DNA from: VAUL01 sp964603155
GTDB lineage: Bacteria > Desulfobacterota > Desulfuromonadia > Desulfuromonadales > BM103
Direction of reading: 5' to 3'
Assembly (NCBI GenBank): GCA_964603155.1
Contig: CAZRTZ010000014.1
Coordinates: forward strand, 1 to 47,427
DNA length: 47,427 nt
Shown: positions 40,557-47,427 of the stretch, one piece after another
How the letters are laid out: every line of letters begins with the position of its first letter
How positions within the stretch are numbered: the stretch's first letter is position 1
Program-made: the position numbers and the translations under genes
The notes under the pieces: generated by a model
Database searches by the model: none
What the model was told of the DNA's origin: nothing
Seen by the model: the letters and a program-made list of their open reading frames with translations, nothing else

Positions 40557-41477
40557 ATGGTCGGATCTTTGTTCGGGCGCCTGCGCGCCGGTTTGACGAA
40601 AACCCGCGAGACCCTGCTTGGCAAGGTCGAAGCCCTGTTGCAGGGGCGCACCCGGATCGATGAGGATTTCCTGGAGTCGCTCGAAGAGGTGCTGATCGCC
40701 GCCGACTTCGGAGTGCCGGTGACGCAGCGTCTGGTCGCAGCCTTGCGCAAGCGCTCCAAAGGGGAGCAGGAAACCGATCCTGACCGGCTGCGTGCGATCC
40801 TGGCCGAAGAGGTGGCGGCTCTGCTCCCGGCCCGGTCCGGCTGGGAGCTGCCCTCGCAGCGGCCGGCCGCCGTCATGCTGGTCGGGGTCAACGGCGTCGG
40901 CAAGACCACCACCATCGGCAAGTTGGCGGCCCAGCAGAAAGCCGCCGGCCGGAAGGTGGTCATCGGTGCGGCGGATACCTTCCGGGCGGCGGCGGCCGAG
41001 CAGTTGCAGGTCTGGGGGGAGCGGGCCGGTGCCGACGTGGTCCGTCATGCCGAAGGGGCCGACCCCGGCGCAGTCGCCTTCGATGCGGCGCGCGCCGCGG
41101 TTGCGCGCAACGCCGACCTGCTGCTGCTCGATACCGCCGGGCGCCTGCACACCAAGGTCAACCTGATGGAGGAGCTCAAGAAGGTGCGCCGGGTGCTGGC
41201 CCGTGAAATCCCCGGGGCCCCGCACGAGACCTGGCTGGTGCTCGATGCCACCACCGGGCAGAACGCTCTCTCCCAGGCCCGGATTTTCCGCGAGGCGGTG
41301 GATGTCAGCGGCATCGTCCTCACCAAGCTTGACGGCACCGCCAAGGGCGGGATCGTCGTGGCCATCGGCGCCGAACTTGGTCTTCCGGTACGCTTTGTCG
41401 GGGTTGGCGAAAGCATCGATGATTTGCGGCTCTTCGATGCCGGCGAATTCGTCGCGGCCCTTTTTCAGAACGGCTGA
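40557..41477 (+). CDS. ftsY: Signal recognition particle receptor FtsY
   Basis: A 306-aa SRP-type GTPase that receives ribosome-SRP complexes at the membrane for co-translational insertion. The helical N domain (~1-95) precedes G1 GVNGVGKTTTIGKLA (~110), the DTFRAAAAEQL motif, G3 DTAGRLHTKVNLMEELKK and G4 TKLDGTAKGG. There is no long acidic A domain, which is common outside the enterics. AAGGAG lies 6 nt before ATG 40557. Confidence 0.96.
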   Translation: MVGSLFGRLRAGLTKTRETLLGKVEALLQGRTRIDEDFLESLEEVLIAADFGVPVTQRLVAALRKRSKGEQETDPDRLRAILAEEVAALLPARSGWELPSQRPAAVMLVGVNGVGKTTTIGKLAAQQKAAGRKVVIGAADTFRAAAAEQLQVWGERAGADVVRHAEGADPGAVAFDAARAAVARNADLLLLDTAGRLHTKVNLMEELKKVRRVLAREIPGAPHETWLVLDATTGQNALSQARIFREAVDVSGIVLTKLDGTAKGGIVVAIGAELGLPVRFVGVGESIDDLRLFDAGEFVAALFQNG

Positions 41478-41483
41478 ACTTGG

Positions 41484-41512
41484 TTGACTTTTTTCGGTTT
41501 TCCGGTTAATTG
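41484..41512 (+). promoter_or_regulatory. Candidate promoter upstream of the zap genes
   Basis: TTGACT (41484-41489), a 17-bp spacer and TAATTG (41507-41512) lie in the 62-bp gap after ftsY. The -35 is good and the -10 poor. Confidence 0.35.
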
Positions 41513-41539
41513 TGAAAAACTGCCCGGTTGAGAGCAAAC

Positions 41540-41731
41540 GTGAGCAATGAGCTGATCGATCGTCTGGAAGCCTTGGTGGGCCGACTGCTGAATGAGCGGG
41601 CCGACCTTTTGCGTCGCAACCGGGCGCTGCTTGCCGAACGGGATGCCTTGCTGGCCGACCGCTCCCGGGTTCACGACGAACTGGGGACGCTGCTGGCGAA
41701 AATCGAGCAACTGGAGACGGAGAATCCGTGA
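41540..41731 (+). CDS. Small coiled-coil protein, ZapB-like
   Basis: A 63-aa protein with a GTG start, almost entirely one heptad-rich helix (IDRLEALVGRLLNERADLLR, then the region ending KIEQLETEN). Its size and coiled-coil character, and its GTGA overlap with zapA, suggest a ZapB-type division-ring accessory. Sequence alone cannot separate it from other short coiled coils. Confidence 0.65.
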   Translation: MSNELIDRLEALVGRLLNERADLLRRNRALLAERDALLADRSRVHDELGTLLAKIEQLETENP

Positions 41732-42015
41732 GACAGAGTCTGCAAGTCTCCATCCTTGGCCAGCAGTTCAACCTGCGCAGCGACGCTTCTCCCGAGCACG
41801 TGCAGAAGATTGCCGAGTTTGTCGAGGGGCAGATTCATCAGGTTACCGATGCGGGCCGCGTTGCCGACAGCCTGCAGGCCGCCATTCTGGCATTGCTTAA
41901 CGTCTCGGCGCGCTACCTGCAGGCCGGTGAGATCGGCAGCGGGGCGTCTCTGGACGATGAACGCCTGCGCCTGCTGATCGGACGGATCGAGCGGGCCCTC
42001 GGCGAGTCGGGTTGA
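41728..42015 (+). CDS. zapA: Cell division protein ZapA
   Basis: A 95-aa protein with a GTG start overlapping the preceding stop (GTGA). The N-terminal LQVSILGQQFNLRSDASPEHVQKIAEFVE block is the ZapA signature: a short beta-strand pair with I-L-G-x-x-(F/Y), then a helix. A C-terminal coiled-coil helix follows. ZapA cross-links FtsZ filaments. The gene is followed by a structured RNA region and fthC, the same order as zapA - ssrS - fthC in enterics. Confidence 0.9.
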   Translation: MRQSLQVSILGQQFNLRSDASPEHVQKIAEFVEGQIHQVTDAGRVADSLQAAILALLNVSARYLQAGEIGSGASLDDERLRLLIGRIERALGESG

Positions 42016-42052
42016 GCTTGTGTATTACCAGGATCTCTCCGGGAGAGATTTT

Positions 42053-42058
42053 TATAAT
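42053..42058 (+). promoter_or_regulatory. ssrS: -10 element for the putative 6S RNA
   Basis: A perfect TATAAT in an AT-rich tract, 38 bp after zapA. No good -35 lies 16-18 bp upstream. It predicts a transcript starting near 42064, inside the non-coding zapA-fthC interval. Confidence 0.5.
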
Positions 42059-42063
42059 AGATC

Positions 42064-42255
42064 GGTGGAAGGCTTCAGCGCCCGCGCGGGCGTTTCGCAA
42101 CTGTTGAAGATATCTGTGGACGGTAACTCCATGCAGTTTCAGCCGGGATGCAGCCAAGCGCGACTTTGTTGCCAGGGTCGTACGCAGGGGTCTCCCCCCC
42201 GGCTCGGGAGCTAACTGGTCTGCAGGTCATTGCGCCTGCCCGCGCTTCTCGCCCC
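42064..42255 (+). ncRNA. ssrS: Putative 6S RNA
   Basis: The ~300-bp gap between zapA and fthC has no credible gene and folds as a long interrupted rod. GCGCGGGC (42084-42091) pairs with GCCCGCGC (42238-42245). A large central bubble follows, then CAGTT (42134-42138) with AACTG (42213-42217), AGCCGGG (42141-42147) with CCCGGCT (42198-42204), and CGAC/GTCG (42161-42164/42177-42180). A closing stem, open bubble and terminal rod, together with this gene context, are what 6S RNA shows; it mimics an open promoter to bind RNA polymerase. Ends are estimated. Confidence 0.6.
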
Positions 42256-42312
42256 GCCCCTCCTCCCATCTGTTTGGCCCCCCGGGGAGTCCGTCTGTAC
42301 GGGGGCTCTGTC

Positions 42313-42870
42313 ATGCCCAAACGCTCGATTCGTCAACGCTTGCTCTTGGAACGCCGTCAGTGTGCCGAAGCGGAATGCCGGCACTGGAGCCGTTTGATTC
42401 AGGAGCGTTTTCTCAACGACGAGCTTTATCGCCGCGCCCGCTGTCTCGGCCTGTACAGCCCGGTGCACAACGAAGTGCAGACCGGCCTGGTTGCCAGCCG
42501 GGCCTGCCGGGACGGCAAGCGCCTGGTTTATCCGCGGGTTGCAGGCGAAGCCCTGGAGTTCTGTGCGGTGGGCTGCAGCAGCGAGCTGCTCCGCGGGTCG
42601 TTCGGCATCCTTGAACCGGGCGGCGAGCCGGTTCCTTTGGGCGAAATCGACCTGCTGGTCATGCCGGGGGTGGCCTTCGACCTGCATGGCCACCGGCTCG
42701 GTTTCGGCAAGGGCTATTACGACCGGACTCTGGACGGTTGTCCGGCGCGACTGGCGAGAGTTGGCTTCGCCTATGAATTCCAGGTGGTCGAGCAATTGCC
42801 GGCAGCCGCTCATGACTGCCGGGTCACCTGCCTGGTGACTGAGCGGCGCACCTTGTATTTCGCTGACTGA
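42313..42870 (+). CDS. fthC: 5-formyltetrahydrofolate cyclo-ligase
   Basis: A 185-aa enzyme that makes 5,10-methenyl-THF from 5-formyl-THF with ATP. The family motif is complete near residues 118-140: LLVMPGVAFDLHGHRLGFGK and GYYDR, with GFGKGYYDR the phosphate-binding loop. The N-terminal KRSIRQRLLLERR and LYSPVHNEV fit, as does the length (~180-200 aa). ATG 42313 starts the conserved part; no strong Shine-Dalgarno is seen. Known under the names YgfA and MTHFS. Confidence 0.92.
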   Translation: MPKRSIRQRLLLERRQCAEAECRHWSRLIQERFLNDELYRRARCLGLYSPVHNEVQTGLVASRACRDGKRLVYPRVAGEALEFCAVGCSSELLRGSFGILEPGGEPVPLGEIDLLVMPGVAFDLHGHRLGFGKGYYDRTLDGCPARLARVGFAYEFQVVEQLPAAAHDCRVTCLVTERRTLYFAD

Positions 42871-43054
42871 TGGCGGGCTGAATTGCGGCCCGCAGTAAAC
42901 GGCATGGGGCAGGCCTTGCCAGGCAGGGCGGAGGCGGGGCGCGGGAGGCGTCGCCCCGAGACATATCTGAAAGTGGGCGAGGGGTTGGCACTGCGCAACG
43001 TTGCAGGCGGCCTCCGTCGTAGCATCTCAACCATTCCACCCGAGGAGGTGCAGG

Positions 43055-44623
43055 ATGTTGAATAATATACCTGTGTTAATTCTGATTGCAGTTGTCTGTC
43101 TGGCGGTTGGCGGTGCCGTGGGTGCGTTGTTGCGCCGCAAGTCGTCCGAAGGGAAAGTGGCCGATGCCGAACGCGAAGCGACCCGTCAGCTCGAGGTTGC
43201 CCGCAAGGAGGCCGATACGATCCGCAAGGAAGCCGAAATCCAGGCCAAGGATGCCGTGCTTCAGGCCAAGGCCGAATGCGAGAACGAGGTTCGGGAGCGC
43301 CGCAACGAGTTGCTGAGCCAGGAAAAGCGTCTGGTGCAGAAAGAGGAGAATCTCGATCGAAAGATCGAACAGGTAGAGGCACGCGAGCAGGAACTGCACA
43401 AGCGGGATCAGCTCCTGGCTGACCGTGATCGTGCCCTGACCGAGCGCAACGGCGAGATAGACCGCCTGGTTGCCGAGCAGCACCGCAAGCTGGAGCAGAT
43501 TGCCGGACTTTCCGCGGAAGAGGCCAAGCAGCAGCTGATGGACGCCATGGAGAGCGAGGCTCGCCACGACGCCGCCAAGCGCATCAAGCAGATCGAGGAT
43601 GAGGCCCGTGAGGTGGCCGACAAGAAGGCCAAAAACATCCTCTCCCTGGCCATCCAGCGCTATGCCGGTGATTACGTTGCCGAAAAGACCGTCAGTGCGG
43701 TGCCGTTGCCTAACGACGAAATGAAGGGGCGCATCATCGGCCGGGAAGGGCGCAATATCCGGGCCATCGAGGCGGCCACCGGTATCGACCTGATCATCGA
43801 CGATACCCCCGAAGCGGTCATCATCTCCGGCTTCAACCCGGTGCGCCGTGAAGTGGCGCGGCTCTCTCTCGAACGCCTGATCGCCGACGGTCGTATTCAC
43901 CCCTCGCGGATCGAGGAGGTGGTCAAGAAGGCCGAAGACGACGTCGACAAGTCGATTCGTGAGGCCGGCGAGCAGGCGACCTTCGACGTCGGCGTGCATG
44001 GCATCCATCCCGAGATCGTCAAGCTGATCGGGCGGCTCAAATACCGGACCTCCTACGGGCAGAACGTGCTGCAGCACTCTTTGGAGGTGGCGTTCCTGTG
44101 CGGCATCATGGCCGACGAACTCGGGCTCAACGTCAAGCAGGCCAAACGCGCCGGATTGCTCCACGATCTGGGCAAGGCCGTTGACCATGAAGTCGAGGGC
44201 TCGCATGCCCTCATCGGTGCCGATCTGGCGCGCAAGTACGGCGAGCACGCCAAAATCGTCCATGCCATCGCCGCTCATCATGAGGAGGAGAAGCCGGACA
44301 GCATCCTGGCCAACCTGGTTCAGGCGGCGGATGCCCTCTCCGGGGCTCGCCCCGGAGCGCGGCGCGAAATGCTGGAGACCTACGTTAAGCGCCTGCAGGA
44401 CCTCGAGCGCATCGGCGGCACCTTTAAAGGGGTCACCTCGTGCTTTGCCATCCAGGCCGGTCGCGAGATTCGCGTCATGGTGTCCAGCGACGAGGTCTCG
44501 GACGATGAGTCGCACATCCTGGCGCGCGACATCGCCAAGAAGATCGAGAACGAGATGACCTACCCCGGGCAGATCAAGGTCAATGTGATCAGGGAGACGC
44601 GGGCGGTGGAGTATGCACGGTAG
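43055..44623 (+). CDS. rny: Ribonuclease Y
   Basis: A 522-aa membrane-anchored endoribonuclease that starts mRNA decay. One N-terminal transmembrane helix (~5-25) and a long charged coiled coil (~30-200) precede a KH domain with GREGRNIRAIEAATGIDLII. An HD phosphohydrolase domain follows, with HSLEVAFL and LLHDLGKAVDHE, the HD metal site. Length and order are those of RNase Y. GAGGAG lies 7 nt before ATG 43055, in a 184-bp leader that otherwise shows only a small GCGGGC hairpin (42873-42893). It is followed by ymdB, as in many genomes. Confidence 0.97.
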   Translation: MLNNIPVLILIAVVCLAVGGAVGALLRRKSSEGKVADAEREATRQLEVARKEADTIRKEAEIQAKDAVLQAKAECENEVRERRNELLSQEKRLVQKEENLDRKIEQVEAREQELHKRDQLLADRDRALTERNGEIDRLVAEQHRKLEQIAGLSAEEAKQQLMDAMESEARHDAAKRIKQIEDEAREVADKKAKNILSLAIQRYAGDYVAEKTVSAVPLPNDEMKGRIIGREGRNIRAIEAATGIDLIIDDTPEAVIISGFNPVRREVARLSLERLIADGRIHPSRIEEVVKKAEDDVDKSIREAGEQATFDVGVHGIHPEIVKLIGRLKYRTSYGQNVLQHSLEVAFLCGIMADELGLNVKQAKRAGLLHDLGKAVDHEVEGSHALIGADLARKYGEHAKIVHAIAAHHEEEKPDSILANLVQAADALSGARPGARREMLETYVKRLQDLERIGGTFKGVTSCFAIQAGREIRVMVSSDEVSDDESHILARDIAKKIENEMTYPGQIKVNVIRETRAVEYAR

Positions 44624-44624
44624 A

Positions 44625-44691
44625 AAAATCGTTAAGTCGTTGAGTCGTTGAGTCGGGGACCACTTGACCACTCGACGACTCAACGGATTTT
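44625..44691. repeat. GTCGTTGA repeat with inverted copy, possible terminator
   Basis: AAAATCGTTAAGTCGTTGAG and its near-perfect inverted copy (44670-44691) flank a further GTCGTTGAGTCG unit. The arms could form a ~20-bp stem ending in TTTT, a terminator-like shape, between rny and ymdB. Confidence 0.6.
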
Positions 44692-44704
44692 GCAAGGGTC
44701 ATCC

Positions 44705-45490
44705 ATGAAGATTCTCTTCATCGGCGACATTGTCGGCCGTCCCGGGCGGCAGATGCTGACCAGGCACCTGGGCTCGCTGGTCGATCGTCACCTGATCGAC
44801 CTGGTGGTGGCCAACGCCGAAAATGCGGCCGCCGGTTTCGGTCTCACCCCCGACGTGGTCAGGGAACTGTTTTCCCTCGGGGTCGATGTGCTGACCACCG
44901 GCAACCACGTGTGGGACAAGCGGGAGGCCCTGCCGCTCCTGGAGCAGGAGCCACGATTGCTGCGCCCTGCCAACTATCCCCCCGGCCTCCCCGGTTGCGG
45001 CTGGGGGGTCTTCCATACCAGCGCCGATCTTCCGGTTGCGGTGATCAACCTGGAAGGGCGGGTCTTCATGAGTAACCTCGACTGCCCGTTCCGGGCGGTT
45101 GATGCCATCCTGGAGGAGGTGCGGCAGCGGACGCCGCTGATCCTGGTCGACTTCCATGCCGAGACGACCAGTGAAAAGGGGGCGATGGGCGCCTATCTCG
45201 ATGGGCGGGTCAGTGCCGTGCTCGGCACGCATACCCATGTGCAGACCGCCGATGAACGGGTGCTCCCCGGCGGGACCGCGTTCATCAGCGATGCCGGCAT
45301 GACCGGTAGCCGCGACTCGGTGATCGGCATTCGCAAGGAGCTTTCCCTGGAGAGGTTCCTGACCCAGTTGCCGGTGCGCTATGAGGTTGCCAAGCGCGAG
45401 CCGATGCTGTGCGGCGTGCTGTTGGAGATCGATGAAGCGACCGGTCGCGCCGCGGCCATTGAGCGCATTCAAATCGTTGATCAGGAATAG
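44705..45490 (+). CDS. ymdB: YmdB-type metallophosphoesterase
   Basis: A 261-aa protein of the TIGR00282/YmdB family. The metal-binding motifs are in order: FIGDIVGRPGR (residues 4-14), NAENAAAGFG, TGNHVWDKRE, DFHAETTSEK and GTHTHVQTAD, each with the Asp, Asn or His ligand of the dinuclear centre. In Bacillus, YmdB has cyclic-nucleotide phosphodiesterase activity and acts with RNase Y in expression switching. Adjacency to rny here agrees with that link. Confidence 0.95.
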   Translation: MKILFIGDIVGRPGRQMLTRHLGSLVDRHLIDLVVANAENAAAGFGLTPDVVRELFSLGVDVLTTGNHVWDKREALPLLEQEPRLLRPANYPPGLPGCGWGVFHTSADLPVAVINLEGRVFMSNLDCPFRAVDAILEEVRQRTPLILVDFHAETTSEKGAMGAYLDGRVSAVLGTHTHVQTADERVLPGGTAFISDAGMTGSRDSVIGIRKELSLERFLTQLPVRYEVAKREPMLCGVLLEIDEATGRAAAIERIQIVDQE

Positions 45491-45537
45491 GGGCGCACGT
45501 TGCTGCGCCCTGATTGTTTTCTAGGAGAAGAGATGCC

Positions 45538-46758
45538 ATGAAACAGGTAGCCGAACAGATGAGCGTGATCCGTCGCGGCGCGGTGGAGATCCTGGTGGAG
45601 ACCGAGCTGGCCGAGAAGTTGGCGGAGTCGGCCAAAAGCGGCAAGCCGCTGCGCATCAAGGCCGGCTTCGATCCGACCGCGCCGGATCTGCACCTCGGCC
45701 ACACGGTGTTGATCCAGAAGCTCAAGCAGTTCCAGGAGCTCGGTCACGAAGTCAGCTTCCTGATCGGCGATTTCACCGGGATGATCGGCGACCCGACGGG
45801 CAAGAACGAAACCCGCAAGCAGTTGACCCGCGAAGAGGTGCTGGCGAACGCCGAGACTTACAAGGAGCAGGTGTTCAAGATCCTCGACCCGGCGCGGACC
45901 AAGGTGGTGTTCAACAGCACCTGGATGGGGCCGATGTCCGCCGCCGAATTGATTGCCCTGGCCTCGCGCTACACAGTCGCCCGCATGCTCGAGCGCGACG
46001 ACTTTCACAAGCGCTTCACCGGTCAGCAGCCGATCGCTGTTCATGAGTTCCTCTACCCGCTGGTGCAGGGGTGGGATTCCGTGGCTATGGAGTCGGACGT
46101 GGAGTTGGGCGGCACCGACCAGAAGTTCAATCTGCTCGTTGGTCGCGAATTGCAGAAGCAGGTGGGCCAGCGTCCCCAGTCGGTGCTGACCATGCCGCTT
46201 TTGGAGGGGCTCGACGGCGTCAACAAGATGAGCAAGTCGCTGGGCAACTATGTCGGCATCAGCGAGCCTCCCAAGGAGATCTACGGCAAGCTGATGAGCA
46301 TCTCAGACCCACTGATGGTGCGCTATTACGAGCTGCTTTCCGATGTCGACCTGGCCACTCTGGCCAGGGTCCAGCGCGGCGTGGCCGGCGAAGCGGACGG
46401 AGTCCATCCGATGGAGGCCAAGAAGGCGCTGGCCCGGGAAATGGTGACCCGTTTCCACGGGGCCGCTGCCGCGGTCAAGGCTGAGGATGACTTTCTGCAG
46501 CAGTTCCGCCAGAAAGAGATTCCCGACGATATTCCGACTTATCATTGTGCCGCCGACAAGCCGGTGTGGATCTGTGCCCTGCTCACGGCCAGCGGGACGG
46601 TGAGTTCCAACGGCGAGGCCCGCCGTCTGGTGCAGCAGGGCGGGGTCAAGCTCAACGGCGAGAAGGTCGCCGATGCCGATTTGGAGATTTTGCCCTCGGA
46701 AGAAGTGGTTCTGCAGGCGGGGAAGCGCCGTTTCGTGCGGGTAATTTTTCAGCGCTGA
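45538..46758 (+). CDS. tyrS: Tyrosyl-tRNA synthetase
   Basis: A 406-aa class I synthetase. The HIGH-type motif is HLGH at residues 52-55 in GFDPTAPDLHLGHTVL, and KMSKS is at 230-234. The tyrosine pocket and anticodon-binding part are present, and a C-terminal S4 domain (SSNGEARRLVQQGGVKLNGE) ends the protein. The GFDPTAPDLHLGHTVL form is the TyrZ-like bacterial branch. AGGAG is 10 nt upstream of the ATG. No clear terminator separates it from the rRNA promoters. Confidence 0.96.
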   Translation: MKQVAEQMSVIRRGAVEILVETELAEKLAESAKSGKPLRIKAGFDPTAPDLHLGHTVLIQKLKQFQELGHEVSFLIGDFTGMIGDPTGKNETRKQLTREEVLANAETYKEQVFKILDPARTKVVFNSTWMGPMSAAELIALASRYTVARMLERDDFHKRFTGQQPIAVHEFLYPLVQGWDSVAMESDVELGGTDQKFNLLVGRELQKQVGQRPQSVLTMPLLEGLDGVNKMSKSLGNYVGISEPPKEIYGKLMSISDPLMVRYYELLSDVDLATLARVQRGVAGEADGVHPMEAKKALAREMVTRFHGAAAAVKAEDDFLQQFRQKEIPDDIPTYHCAADKPVWICALLTASGTVSSNGEARRLVQQGGVKLNGEKVADADLEILPSEEVVLQAGKRRFVRVIFQR

Positions 46759-46810
46759 CGCGGGGTTGCGGCATCGCGAAAAAAAAGTTGCGACAAAAGC
46801 AAATTTCTCC

Positions 46811-46837
46811 TTGACAGTCGCCGGCCGATTCTATAAA
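46811..46837 (+). promoter_or_regulatory. rRNA operon promoter P1
   Basis: TTGACA (46811-46816), then a 15-bp spacer and TATAAA (46832-46837). An A-rich tract (AAAAAAAAGTTGCGACAAAA) sits upstream like an UP element. Confidence 0.65.
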
Positions 46838-46903
46838 TTCCGCCTCCGTTGCCCGATGTTTCGGGGCGCGGCGGGCGCCGGAAAAAAAGGTGGAAGAAAG
46901 TTG

Positions 46904-46932
46904 TTGACACCTTGCTCCCGGTTGGTTATAAA
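46904..46932 (+). promoter_or_regulatory. rRNA operon promoter P2
   Basis: TTGACA (46904-46909), a 17-bp spacer and TATAAA (46927-46932). It is preceded by GAAAAAAAGG and GAAAGTTG, and is the best-spaced of the three. Confidence 0.8.
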
Positions 46933-46998
46933 CGCCGCTCGCTGCCAGGGAATCGGCAGGACGCCAAAAAGAAAAACGCAGCCGGTTGAAAAAAGTTG

Positions 46999-47028
46999 TT
47001 GACAAGAGCTGGCCGCTGACGTTACATT
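46999..47028 (+). promoter_or_regulatory. rRNA operon promoter P3
   Basis: TTGACA (46999-47004), an 18-bp spacer and TACATT (47023-47028), preceded by TTGAAAAAAGTTG. The leader from here to the 16S start includes GGGTCTTTGAAAAC (47068-47081), a box often found in pre-rRNA leaders. Confidence 0.7.
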
Positions 47029-47152
47029 CACCTTCCGTCCAATGGGACGGGGTAAAGCAGAACCGGGTCTTTGAAAACTAAATAGCAGACGCTTGAGATG
47101 GATTTGCGGGTAACAAATGTCAAATCTAAACAGAATCAACTTTCGCAGTTTA

Positions 47153-47427
47153 CAACTGGAGAGTTTGATCCTGGCTCAGAACGAACGCTGGCGGCATGCT
47201 TAACACATGCAAGTCGAACGTGAAGGGGACTTCGGTCCCCGGAAAGTGGCGCACGGGTGAGTAACACGTGGATAATCTACCCGATGATCTGGAATAACAC
47301 TTCGAAAGGGGTGCTAATACCGGATAAGCCCACGCCGTCCTCGGATGGCGCGGGAAAAGGGGGCGCAAGCTCCTGTCATCGGATGAGTCCGCGGCCCATT
47401 AGCTAGTTGGTAGGGTAACGGCCTACC
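47153..47427 (+). rRNA. rrs: 16S ribosomal RNA, 5' part
   Basis: The universal GAGTTTGATCCTGGCTCAG starts at 47161, followed by AACGCTGGCGGCATGC, ACACATGCAAGTCGAACG and GGCGCACGGGTGAGTAACACG. The variable region (AATCTACCCGATGATCTGG, then CGAAAGGGGTGCTAATACCGG) looks like Desulfuromonadales. Alignment to E. coli numbering puts the mature 5' end near 47153. The gene runs off the right edge. Confidence 0.98.

Noticed and set aside
42986..43005. TGGCAC...TTGCA as a sigma-54 promoter for rny
   Set aside because: The GG-to-GC distance is 16 instead of the strictly required 12 nt.
1..47427. tRNA genes, insertion sequences, phage genes or integrases
   Set aside because: None was recognised in the window. 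The toxin-antitoxin patch has no flanking attachment site or transposase.

Overview
The window reads as chromosomal DNA of a GC-rich, metal- or electrode-respiring deltaproteobacterium of the Desulfuromonadales (Geobacter/Desulfuromonas/Pelobacter group). The basis is two enormous multiheme c-type cytochromes, a GEMM-I-type riboswitch of the kind known upstream of Geobacter cytochrome genes, the housekeeping gene set, and the first ~275 nt of a 16S rRNA that looks desulfuromonad. No database search was possible. Family names come from motif recognition, and heme counts were made by eye.

Layout. (1) 0-16 kb: an accessory, extracellular-electron-transfer region. A secreted three-repeat carboxypeptidase-regulatory-like protein is followed by a 550-bp regulatory interval holding a sigma-54-type promoter, a GEMM-I aptamer and an apparent translational expression platform. 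Then come two collinear giant cytochromes: one of 2562 aa with 68 CX2-4CH motifs and an internal 17-heme duplication, and one of 2146 aa with a ~390-aa heme-free N-terminal domain and 32 regular plus 4 odd-spaced motifs. A second, degenerate GEMM-like element may sit between them. (2) 16-19.5 kb: a lower-GC patch with an orphan TPR lipoprotein, a pseudopilin-like periplasmic protein, a BrnTA toxin-antitoxin pair whose toxin gene is frameshifted, and a second toxin-antitoxin-like pair. (3) 19.6-36.5 kb: mostly core envelope, RNA and lipid functions. These are a PQQ-propeller lipoprotein, a secreted lipoprotein, an alpha/beta hydrolase, the minus-strand cluster Uup - RNase J - UppP, enoyl-CoA hydratase, DoxX, a CBS/DUF294 protein, MenG/UbiE, and the minus-strand cluster pseudouridine synthase - PAS histidine kinase - AsmA-like protein. 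(4) 36.6-47.4 kb: a plus-strand housekeeping run: smc - roadblock - ftsY - zapB-like - zapA - putative 6S RNA - fthC - rny - ymdB - tyrS, then three tandem promoters and the start of an rRNA operon.

How it fits together. The best candidate for an interesting system is the regulated cytochrome operon. The aptamer's 3' end (1474-1481, GGGTTGCC) is an exact reverse complement of GGCAACCC at 1652-1659, directly in front of the Shine-Dalgarno of the 68-heme cytochrome. An intervening 8-bp helix (1513-1520 with 1624-1631) would bring the two segments together. This predicts a cyclic-dinucleotide ON switch for translation. The base aligned with Vc2 G20 is A, the change associated with 3',3'-cGAMP-sensing GEMM-I riboswitches. 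A sigma-54-like promoter upstream suggests a second layer of control.
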